A stretch of 64,000 bases of DNA, taken from positions 136,690 to 200,689 of the forward strand of contig NMRA01000215.1 in NCBI GenBank assembly GCA_002633005.1, in the 5' to 3' direction. The position numbers were made by a program, and so were the translations under genes. The stretch comes from Phoronis australis (Eukaryota; Phoronida; Phoronidae). Shown here piece after piece: positions 43,428 through 54,300 of this stretch. Under the pieces are notes generated by a model. That model was not told the origin of the DNA and did not search any database. It saw only the letters and a list, made by a program, of their open reading frames with translations. The first letter of the stretch is position 1. The number at the start of each line of letters is the position of its first letter.

Positions 43428-46073
43428 AAAGGTTGGTTTGTCGTGCATGAACTTGGAATCTTACGTGAACTTGGAATAAATTTCTATTCCAAGTTCACAC
43501 AAGTGATCTTGAGATTAAGCAAGCATTTTCGACATCTAGTGAGTAGTGTGCAGCTGTTAAGTAAATTTTCGCCGTGGGCCGCACGGTGGATATGAATTCG
43601 TTTGTCGTGAGTTATTGTTTCTGTTTTAATTATTTTTATTGTCCATTCTGTATGCTATTCTGGCATTTCCAGAGGTGACTTGACTGGAATGGGTTGCCGA
43701 GGGGCTGAAATGACTGACAACCTGGGACCTTTGCAATGAACAGGATTAAGAGCTAGGATACAGAGCCAGACACAGAATGAATGTAGGCAATTACATCGCC
43801 CTGAATACCGCAGGCTAGAATGAACGAATTTCTACCGTACCACGAAGGGTTTTGCATTGAACAGTGCGTCATGCCCCGTTGTACCTGCCACCTTACCCCC
43901 CCTTGCATGCGGTAGTGCTTAGAATTAGAGCGCGCAATGTACTCATAATCGGTGGTAGTGTTTTCATTTTATATCTCACTTACTTATGACGTCGCCTGCA
44001 TGTAATCGTTTCTAATCTGATAAGGAACAAGTTCGAAATAGCACTTGTTTAGTAAAAGTGTTATCTTTGGCCATTAAAATACCATGTTTTGAATGTTCTC
44101 ATAGAGATGATTCGACTTTTCTGGCCTACAATATTTTTGCCTTTCTCTGCTACACAGACCCACATAACAATACGCCAATGTATGTTAAGACTTTATGATA
44201 CATAAAGCTGGTTCAGTGAAATAATACTGTCCATACCACTTGCTTTCGCACAATATCTTACAAACCACTACCAAGAGCATTCAGTTCGCTATTTAAAAAG
44301 CAACCACGTCATTCACCTGAGTGTGGTAACATATGAACATGCATCTTTTGCGGGTTGTCAATATCTCTAAATACAGTTGATAAAATTCGATGTAAATTCT
44401 ATCAAGTCAATGCCCCAATATGGAGCAGAAATATGTGATAAGCAGTCGATGCCCTGTCAACCACTGACATATCAGCCAATCAGAGATTGCTGTCAAGGTC
44501 AGTATTTTTACAATAAATGTGAATCAGCTTTTGTTTGGCGCGCAACTGGGGCAAATGTGAGTTTTATTTGTATGTTAGAACTGGTTTATTGCTGCATTAT
44601 TTTTACTAGTAACAGTCATCTTTTAAACTTGGCATTGGGTAAAACTTAATCGTCGACAATTTACAGGGACACAAAACATTGCTCATAAGTCTTGTAATCT
44701 GTCAGAGAATGCTTGCTTCACGACATACATCTAAGGTTTGTAAAGCAAACATAGAATTATTCCAAGTTGAAACAGTGGCGAGGCCTGCTTAAACTGGGAA
44801 TTCGGAAGAAAATAATTGCTGACGTGTTCAGTAATGTCTCACGATAAGAAAAATTGTGCTTACAACATAATTTAACCAGTCAGAGAATGTTTGGTTCACC
44901 ATGTGACTTTTTGTAAAGCTAATATACAATCATTCCAAGTTTAAGCAAGGGCGTGGCTTGCTTAAAACTTGGAATTGGCTAGAAGACAACTGCGAATGCA
45001 TTCAAAAGTGTTCCAAGAATAATAGAAAACTACAATATACTGCAACTAGCTGGAGAATGTGGTTTTCCAGAAGTAATAGAAAATGCATTTACAATGTATT
45101 GCAACTATTTGGAGAATATGTGGTATCCAAGTGATTTTTTGTTAAGCAGAAATCAATTATTCCAAGTTTAAGCAAGGGTGTGGCTTAATTTCTTACACTT
45201 GAAATTAGAGAACAAGTACAAATACATTCAAGGGTGTTCCAAAAGAAATAGAAAATGCATTTACAATGTATATCAACTAGTTGGAGAATGTGTGGTATCC
45301 AAGTGATTTTTTGTAAAGCAGAAATCCAATTATTTCAAGATTATGCAAGGGGTGGCTTGCTTAAACTTGGAATTGGATAGAAAACAAGTGTGAAAGCAGT
45401 CAGAGGTATTTCAAAAGTAACAGAAAACGCAGTGCTTTGGAACCATTTGGGTGATTTTGGTTGACCACACAGTAGCAGGCCTTTACAAAGTCAAAGACAT
45501 CATAATACTCAATAAAACAGCTGTTTAGAGTTCCTTTATTCCTTCAAGGTAATCGTACTTGAGTGAAGCATTTCACTTCATCAAATACTCAACCAGACAC
45601 TAATTTCAAACATCAGGCTTTATTTTAATATTGGAATAGACAACAACATTACAACACAGAAAATAAAAGGCCCGTGACTCAAAAGGCCACTGTAGCCGCG
45701 ATGCCGGGTACGACCTTGAATGCCCGGTACATCACTGAGGGAACAGATTGCTGTCCATTGGTGACTTTTTTCACTCAAGTCTCTCGGTACTAACCAGTAT
45801 AATTATGACCTGACCGCGGATGCTTTGTCTCGATCTTTGTTGACCTCTCTTCTCACCACAGCCTCCCGGTTCTGTAATGATTTCAGTCCAAACCCCATGT
45901 TCTGTGACTGGACAGCCGCTTAATTCCAAGTTCACGCACGAGGTTTGGTTGGCAGTTTGCTTAATCTCAACTTGCGTGATCTTGGAATTCCCAAATTCAC
46001 GCAACTCTCACTTCCGCTTAATCTTGAGATTAAGCAGGATTCCAAGTTCACGTACAACAGGTTTACCAGTTAA
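43428..46073. mobile_element. Composite non-autonomous element with gaacttggaatc inverted ends and tandem core
   Basis: Left end ggttggtttgtcgtgcatga then acttggaatc is the inverse of the right end ending at ~46068 (gattccaagttcacgtac then aacaggtttacc). The word ttccaagtt/aacttggaa recurs in both orientations throughout. The inside holds a ~172-bp tandem array (44690-45465) and no intact gene. Confidence 0.5.
44690..45465 (+). repeat. ~172-bp tandem repeat, ~4 diverged units
   Basis: The phrase ggagaatgtgtggtatcca recurs in variant form at about 44705, 44883, 45054/45111 and 45283. It is followed each time by attccaagtttaagcaagg, then an inverted cttgcttaaacttggaatt and a gaaaatgcatttacaatg block. 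Confidence 0.75.
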
Positions 46074-46263
46074 CGACACATAACTAAGTCTAAGTCATAA
46101 GCAGAGAAGGGAGTGAGTACTGAGTACACCATTACACAGGAACATAGATGCACAGATATAGACTGTGATAGATGTGCTGGAAGTCAATTTCACCACTCCT
46201 TTATGCACGTGTCAATCACTGCTATTGGTAGACATAGACAGTGACCACTGTCTGTAGCTGAAT

Positions 46264-46305
46264 AGAGATGGTGTAGCTCCTATACATAGGAACTACACCA
46301 TCTCT
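46264..46305. repeat. Near-perfect 20-bp hairpin
   Basis: agagatggtgtagctcctat, two bases, then ataggaactacaccatctct: one mismatch in twenty pairs. A partial third copy (atggtgtagctcctatagg) follows at 46319. Confidence 0.9.
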
Positions 46306-46473
46306 AGCAGAATAGAAATGGTGTAGCTCCTATAGGAGCTTCATACACCGGAAGCTTTTTGACGAATTATACTATAACATGTGCATAGAGGGGCACCTTA
46401 GGAGGCCATCTATCTATTTGATTCCTTCCAATTACTTGAAGAAATGCTCCCATTATCAAACTTTTTCTTTGAG

Positions 46474-46672
46474 CAGTCCCTCGTACAGTTCCCAAAATCG
46501 GAAACTCGCCATTTTTAAAACTGCATGTGGCAGGTGGTGTGATGTCATATCCCCTGTCCAAAAATGGCATGACATCCCCTGGAGTGAGCAGTGTAAAATA
46601 TCCAGTAGCCGATTTGGGCAACTAGTCATTTTACACTGCTCGCATTGATTTGGGCAACTGAACGAGGGACTG
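46474..46672. mobile_element. ~199-bp MITE with cagtccctcgt ends
   Basis: Left cagtccctcgtacagttccc pairs with right ggcaactgaacgagggactg (26-bp arms, ~3 mismatches). gatttgggcaact is repeated directly near the right end. Nested inside the foldback at 46060-47030. Confidence 0.75.
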
Positions 46673-47039
46673 TTAGAAAAAAGGTTAATTGCGAGAGTAT
46701 TTGCTCGAGCTGAGAAGACATCAGCGGCCTGCGACGGTGTCCTGCTAAGCAGAAGGTACTTATAGCAACATGACTTATGGTTTAATCAGGGTGAGGCATA
46801 ATTTGCCGAAAAGCTTCTGGCATATGGAAGGCCTATGGTATGGCCACCGTCTCTACTGGGGCCAGTTGTCTACCAATAACAGTGATCGACACCCACATTA
46901 TGGAGCGGTGAGATTGACTTCCAGCACATTTATCTGTGTCTATCTGTGCGTTTATGTTCCTGTGTAATGGCGTACACAGTACTTACTCCGTTCTCTGCTT
47001 GTGACTTATGCGGTGTTAGTAAACCAACCCTTGAGTTGA

Positions 47040-48945
47040 GTATTGGGTAATGTGGTGTACGCTAGTGGTGCGGTTCGCATCACCATGGGAACACCTCAGT
47101 GTGGCGCTGCCTCACCCACCCTCTTTAACATGGTTATAGATGGTTTGCTTCGACAATTATCTAGTGACATGGATCCAAGCTTGTATGTTCAAGCCTATGC
47201 AGATGATATTGTTCTCAGTGTGTCTAGCATTGATCTTGACACATGTCGCTATCTTGCTCACAGAGCACTGAATACAACAGTCAGTTGGCTTAGAAATTAG
47301 TGGTAGCAAAACAAAGGTGTTTACTTGGAAGCTTAAATGGTCAATGCGGCCTTTAACGCTGAATGGTAAACATCTTAGATCTTGTAGACTAGGCGACTTA
47401 CACCACCGTCTTTTCTGGACCCCGCATATTACAGAAAAATCTCAAAAGCCAAATCTGCATTGGTGAGATGCAGTCGTGCGGTGGGTAAAACTTGGAGAAT
47501 GTCTCCCAAGAATATGTTCTGGATTTATACTGCTGTTATCCAACCTATAATGTCATATGTTGCGTTGATATGGGTAACAGCATTAAAACAGATTACAATT
47601 ATTAACAAACTTAGGCAGCTGCAACGTCTAGCTTGTCTATGCATAACCTCTGCTTTTCCAGGAACGCCTTCTGCAGCCCTAGAAATGCTAATCGGTCTAC
47701 CACCACTGTACATATACCTTGAGGGTGAAGCTGCATGTGCTGCACTTCGTCTTAGATATAATGGTCAGTGGGTGAAAACTAACATCCCTGACTCCATTGT
47801 ACATAGAAGCCACAAGAATGTTTGCAATAAGCTAATGGCCAAGACTGGGCAACTATGGAACATGCTTAGTGATGTCCAGGTCACAGCTTTAAATCATACA
47901 AACAATTTCTTCACGGAAAATTGGCGATGGATGGCCTACCGCAGAACACAAGAATGAGGTGGTTTGTTATACGGATGGCTCTAAACTGGAAAATGGCCAG
48001 ACAGGTGCTGGGGTCTACTTTCCAAGCCTTCCTGTTGCAGATGCAGAAAACTGGGTATTGCTTGGCAATCTTGCCACTGTGTTTCAGGCTGAGATCACTG
48101 CAATTAATAGAGCTGCTCAACTGGCACACCAGTATAACACTGAGCTTGGCAATCGGCCAATTACCATCTTTTCAGATAGCCAGGCAGCAATAAAAGCCCT
48201 AAAGAAACTAAGGGTCAACTCTTGTTGCGTTAAATAGAATGCTTATATTAATGAGCTTAACAAGCTTGCAATTGAAAGAACCGTCAATATACGCTGGGTC
48301 AGGGCCCATGTGGGAATTGATGGCAATGAGAATGCAGACAGACTGGCAAAGATAGGAGCAAGTGTTCTGCATTTTGTTCCTGAACCCTTATGGGTGTTGC
48401 AGGATGAGTATATGCAACTGGGTGCATACCCAGTCAGCAGCCCAGTGGGCATCACTTAACTCCTGCAGAGAGACCAAGGAGAATTTTCCCAACGTGATCG
48501 AACCAAAGGGTTCAAAAAGCCTTCTGAATCTATATAGATTGGGTACAAGACACGTCATTGGAATTTTGACAGACCACTGCAACCTAGTCCGACACAGACA
48601 CATTACTGGGCATATGGGGAGCCCTGTGTGTCCTGAGTGTGGAACTGACGTAGAATCTCCTAAACACCTGGTAGAGTCTTGCCCAGCTTTTTATAGGCTA
48701 AGGAGCAACCTACTGGATGGCACTGTTACATGCTTACAACATATAGTGCATGGCAACAAATGGAAACGTCTGTCCGTTTTCCTAAAGGTAACTGGCAAAC
48801 TTGAAAACTTTCTTCACGAGGAGCCATAATTGGGCTCTCGTGCTTTTGCTCAGGTGTTTTGTGCAATGGGCCCAACCATGAGGCCTGCGCACATCTGGTG
48901 CACCGCAAATGACATCAGACCACTTGCACTGTTTTTTTTTAGAGG
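47040..48945 (+). mobile_element. 5'-truncated non-LTR retrotransposon (I/R1-like, with RNase H), broken
   Basis: Reading across frames shows an RT fragment (MGTPQCGAASPTLFN, then QAYADDIVLS, the catalytic YADD-type motif) at 47043-47300. The post-RT region follows (TAVIQPIMSYVALIWVTAL, LQRLACLCIT, GLPPLYIYLEGEAACAALRL) at 47460-47957. Next is RNase H (CYTDGSKLENGQTGAGVYF, FQAEITAI, FSDSQAAI, NADRLAK) at ~47959-48350. Last is a C-terminal Cys/His finger (CPECGTDVESPKHLVESC) at ~48640. At least three frameshifts or stops (near 47290, 47957, 48237 and 48400) make it inactive. The N-terminal half and ORF1 are missing. The 3' end is probably the T-run near 48945. Confidence 0.85.
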
Positions 48946-50169
48946 TATATTCTGACAGATCGGAATAAGCTCCCATGGGGTATCTCCATGAACTTCACCA
49001 CCACGTGTCAATTCCCGATGAAGTCAGGAGACAGTCATTCACACACGTGGCGGCTGTAGTTCAAGCGTTATACTCTCCCCTGTTCTATTCACATGATGAT
49101 TGGAAGTCTGAATCAACAAAGGATGGACTTCGCCAGTTATATGGGATCAGATAGCTAAGACGTGCTTTGGCGTGCATTCTGTAGACCTAGTTTCTTGCGA
49201 GAAAAGAAAAAACTTATTAGTTCATGAGATATTGCCATATATTAAAACTACTAGGCAAAGCATGTGTTCACGCAAGGCTTGCTTCCTGAAGTGAGATTCA
49301 TGTGTCTATGAAACTCTGCCCTTGGTTGCTTCTCCTCAATGACTTCCGGCTTACAATCAGATGTCTTAGCCGGTTGACCTGTCAGAACCAGTAAAGCAAA
49401 TCAAGTGCCGCCATGGGGAATGTTGCTTATGCATGCCCTTTGACCCCATGTCATGTTGAAATTAGTTCCATTTAGTGGTTCATGTTTTGATTTTGAAGTA
49501 TACTTAGATACAATCGAGGTCCATATTTGCAACAGGACTGTGATGCTAAGCCAGGAATCTCTCTTTGGAAAACTCTAAACATGATGCAATTCAAATTGCA
49601 TGTCTTGTTTTCACCCTAATCTTCCTTTCACACACTAATCTTTCTGAAGAAACTGCAATTACACATTATTATCAATATTGAACCATGTCACTGCCGTGAA
49701 CTTGAGCAATGTCACTCTTGGTTTTGTGTTGACAACAGTAAACACGTGTTCCCAATGTCTCTTTGTGAACCTCTGTTCACTGTTATAGCAATGGAGATGG
49801 TTCAAGTTAGTAGACCTAGCTGGCAGATCAAAGTTCTACTAATGATCTCACTTATCATTTCTGTTTGTTTCGTACAAAGGCAAGTTACAAAACTTGATGT
49901 AAGGCGACTCAAGAATTAGTGGTATGCATTGTTTGTGGTTATCACGAAACTGCATCCTTGCTCACTTCCTATTTAAGAACTAATTTCCAACATGGAAGTC
50001 ACACGGTATGACCGAGTGTGTGACAAAAATGTCAAGGCTATGGTAATATGTACCGTCCAGCTGTAGATGTGGTTTTATAAGCTAACTTGAGGTTAGGTGG
50101 GACCTTATTGACATGCTTATGTGTTCAGTCAAATATCTACAAAATTTCTTAATTTAACTTGAGAAAAGT
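48946..50169. other. Intergenic DNA without recognised feature
   Basis: I see no exon, RNA gene or well-bounded repeat here. It could contain a non-coding first exon of UROS, which cannot be judged from sequence alone. Confidence 0.5.
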
Positions 50170-50605
50170 ATATATAGCTGAAAGCCTGTAGAATTTGTTT
50201 TTTACTTAGTGCTGATATGTCATCAACGGTGTAACCTAAACAATGTCTTTTTAGTAAAATTTAGCAGAAAAGATACAATAACAGCAAAACAACTGTATCA
50301 GTAACATGACCACAGTTTGTTTGATCTAAATGCTCAAAGTGAAATCTCAAAAAGCCCAATTTAGATTTTCAAAATTATTGTTTCATTTATTTTTAAACAA
50401 CTTATAAATCATTTTTTATAAAATTTATAAAAGTGCTATCTTTTGATGGACTCTCATGCAAAAATTGTTTAATTTAAAACAACCCCAAAACTTTTGGAAA
50501 ACTGTGCAAAAGGTATTGTATCTGACCACCCATTTCTGAGATGTTATGGTAATCTGAAGTTAGCAAAATTTGGACATTTTTCGAGGGCCTTTCATAACCT
50601 TAAAA
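50170..50605 (-). repeat. Dispersed ~450-bp repeat, copy 4, reversed
   Basis: Reverse complement of the DOCK-intron family: agcctgtagaat at the left, catgaccacag in the middle, then catttctgagatgttatgg and caaaatttggacattttt and a final tttcataacctt. Confidence 0.65.
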
Positions 50606-51304
50606 GATTGCATTATTGAGAACTAGATTATTTATGGCAATTTTTCACTTATTTAGCACACTTTATAACTGAAGAATGAACTTCTATTTTGTTGAATTTT
50701 TCCACAAAATGATATTCATGAAGACAATTTTCTTACTATTGCTTGACACACGGGGAGTATGTGAAACGCTGACCTAAGTTTATGCAGAGAACCTGGCGGA
50801 TGACCTAGTTTATGTATTGCTGATAATGGACAATGTTGATAATTATCTTTCTGGGAAATAAGTGGAGCATTTTTATACACATACTTGTAGTACCTAACAA
50901 TTTGTATTATCCTTTTTGTTAGTGGTTATTATACATAAATGGTGTGTCATAATATTATGGTGAAATCTCACCAATTTTGGATAAAATAAACTGTCAAAAT
51001 TGCCCTTGATTCATTTTGTAGGTCTTCCAAAATTGTAACACTATCCAAATTTTAAATAGTATCTGGTGGAAGCAATTGTAGAGTAGTTGAAGATGGACTT
51101 GGCTCATCCTATCTTCTCTGGTAAGATGAGTTCGTGAAGTTTCACGTGTTCACCATATTGTGTCCTACATTGGTGGGAATTTAGCCTGTTGTGCAGTGTG
51201 GAAAACAAATTGTATTGTGGTATCAAAGTTTCGTATGACAAAAGTGTTTTTTGCCTTCAGGTTGATTCTGTCCCGTTACTCTTGTGGTGATCTCCAGACA
51301 TGAC

Positions 51305-51376
51305 ATGGATATCATAAACAACCACGTTGTTTTATTTAAAGCTACGCAGAATGATATCAAGGACCCATATTGTGAG
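51305..51376 (+). CDS. UROS: UROS first coding exon
   Basis: ATG at 51305 follows a candidate acceptor (tttgccttcag ending near 51260), so a non-coding exon may lie upstream. The donor gtaaga begins at 51377. Twenty-four codons, phase 0 exit. Confidence 0.78.
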
Positions 51377-54300
51377 GTAAGATCTACAATTGATCAAGAA
51401 GATTGAACTTTGGTGATGCTAAAACTTACTTATAATCAGATTTAAAAAAATGATGTAGCTACAGGGCTTAAGTATCACTTGGCATTTTTCATGGGTGTGT
51501 TTGGTTGTCACTGTATTGTTTTTTTGTTTGCCTATTTTTTGCATGATACTTGTCACGTTTTCAGCTGAAAAACTTGGAACACTGCACTAAATACACAGGA
51601 AGCACTGTCTGGTTCTAGCCTAATCTGTTTGATCAGTTTGTACTGGCAAACAGTTTTGGCAATATTGCAAACTCCTTTCAGACACTGTACTTAGTCAATA
51701 GATTTGTACAAGCCCCATTGTTATCAAGAGGCCTACTTATCAGGAAACTGATCTAAGGTCATATCAGCCTGGAGTTGAACAGTTCAGTCCAGAGTCAGAG
51801 ATGGTTTCACTGATGGCTTCACCAAAGCCTCTATCTAGCGCGCATCCAGGGTGTCTAAATGGACACCCTGACTCAAATTTTTACAACCTAGTTAGGATGC
51901 CATGTTAATTTGAACTCTCTGTTCAGCAACAGCTCCAGGAGCTCAATGGTCTGTCCATATTAAAAAAGTTAATTAAGACATATTGTAAGATACAATGATC
52001 TATATTGTAGACCCATGTCTCCAAAGTAGGCTGACCACACAATAATAGCATATCAGTATTTCACCTGGGGTCATTTGTAATTGGTGATCAATGCCTTGAG
52101 AAATTGGGAAACCCATTTTGGCCGCCCTATTTTTGATATCCTGTTTATGTATGAATTTCAGCTTTATGGCAGTAAAACATTGGCTAAAAGGAATTTGCAT
52201 CTTGTGGAAGCTTCTGAAGTTGATTTCCTCATATAAGTTAAGATCATTTTACTTGAAAAACAATGATAAAAATTAACCAAAATAATTGTGTTACTGAAGT
52301 GCTGATTCTTTGGTTCCTGTTCAATAATGGTTTTAGAAACTCTTTTGAACCATAAAAACATGAAAATGTTGAGACATCCAGTTGAGAAAATGGATCAAGT
52401 TTGAGTCTAATATTGGAATAAAAACTTACAAATATAGCGACGTTGCGTCCGCATCTCACGGACTTCAGCTTGGCTTGTGATTTTATCGTTATTCTGTCCA
52501 ATTGGTGGCATTTTGACCAGACGGCGCGGCATTGACGTCAGAACACCATCCCATACGTGTGGCAAATCGAATCTTAAACCACCTCTTTTATTTAAAGAGG
52601 GACTCTCAATGCGCTCATGGAGAGCTTCCTTTACACGCCATCTGAACCAGTCTTCCTCAAAGTTAGTGATGTCATAAGTATTGAAATCATGTACGGTGGC
52701 GCACAGGTGGCTAAAAATGGCCGAATCATAATGTAACTAGGAGGAAACAGTCCATAAAAATATGTATGTCACAACATCGTCGTCCTAGTTACGAGGACAC
52801 TTATGATTCGGCTATTTTTAGCCACCTGTGCGCCACTGGACATGATTTCAACACTGATGATGTCACTATTAAGATTCGATTTGTCACACGTATGGGATGG
52901 TGTTCTGACGTCAATACCGCACCGTCTGGTTAATACGCCACCAATTGGCCTGAATAACGATAATGTCACAAGCCAAGCTGATGTCCGTGAGATGCGGACG
53001 TAACGTTGCTAATTTTTATAAGTTTTTATTCCAGTATTAGACTCAAATTTGATCTTTTGAGCCATGGTAGATAATTAGCCTGCTGGTTCTGATGCAGAAC
53101 AAAAGACTATGGGAATACTGAACAATGGACTAGATTGATATCTGGATTTAGCCTCAATTGAGAAACTGCTGTTGTATGTAGTTGAAAGCAAATGGGAGGT
53201 TTTTATTATGGTGTCCACTAAAAGTATGGTCACATTGGAATTTTTTCAAATTTTGGCATTGTAATAAATGTTTGTATGTTAGTTTATCGTGGTAGAAATT
53301 AAAAACCAATTTGTGATTAGATTTATAACAGTGGAAGCGTTTTTCTTGAGCACTCCTGAATTTTGGTAACACAGATTTTCTTTAACAGAGAACATGGTGT
53401 TCATTCAAGCGCATGTTTTTTTTTCCAGTCCAACGTCTTGAAATCATATAGGATCTTATTGACAAGTTTGTGTATTCTGCTAAATATATACAAAGTATTG
53501 ATTTATTTAACTCCCTAAAAGTATGCAGAGCTTGATTTTTAACTTTTGACCAATCTCCCATTAATGTGGTCATGTGACCATGGCTTTTCAGTAAAATTTA
53601 TCAAAAAGGAAAAGTACTTTCATAGTAAAACAAAGGAAGCAACAACAAGGATTTTTTTCAGAAATTCCATGAAAGTCCTATTTTTGATAATCTTTCATGT
53701 AAAAGTGGAACTTTTTAGGATGTATTCGTAAGAGCGTTTTGGAGAAGGATGCATTAAGCATAGTATCTTCAAGTTTGATATGAATCCGATCAGCCATTTC
53801 TGAGTTAGCGGTTGAATTTAGTGGAAATGAATTCCCCAGTATTTTTGTGCTTAATGGAAGGGAAAACACAGTGGATTTATTCCAACTATAACTGATGATT
53901 GGTTGCTAAATATCATCCGACCAATTTTGGCGATCATCAATTATGAAAATCTGTCCAGTTTCTGTCACTAGCAATTTGTAACTATTACCAGGGTTCTCTT
54001 TCCCAAAAACTCCAAACACACAAATTATGCATCTTGTTTTTGTGTTATAATCTTCCTGCATGCTATTGCACAGAAACAATGTTACAGAGCATTTTCACTT
54101 GTTGACCACGTTGCTTGTATTTTATAAGAATAAGGAGTATGACGTACAGTTTGAGTTGTTTTGTGTCGTGAAGCGGACAAAACTCAATCTTTTTACAAAT
54201 GGCTCAGGATTTTTAACATGGCTCAGAGCTCTTCAAACAGGCTCATGATTTCCCGGCATGACCCAGAGCTTTTCAAACATGGCCGAAGTACTGTCTATGA

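Larger units (their letters stand above)
46060..47030. mobile_element. ~970-bp foldback element with ~170-bp inverted arms
   Basis: The left arm (46060-46233) and right arm (46868-47030) are reverse complements at roughly 80-85%. For example, agatgtgctggaagtcaat pairs with attgacttccagcacat, and ccattacacaggaacata pairs with tatgttcctgtgtaatgg. The spacer holds a 42-bp palindrome and a separate MITE. No ORF of note. Confidence 0.75.

Noticed and set aside
52477-53003. Mirror-image 66-codon ORFs on opposite strands
   Set aside because: They are the two arms of the foldback element, not genes.
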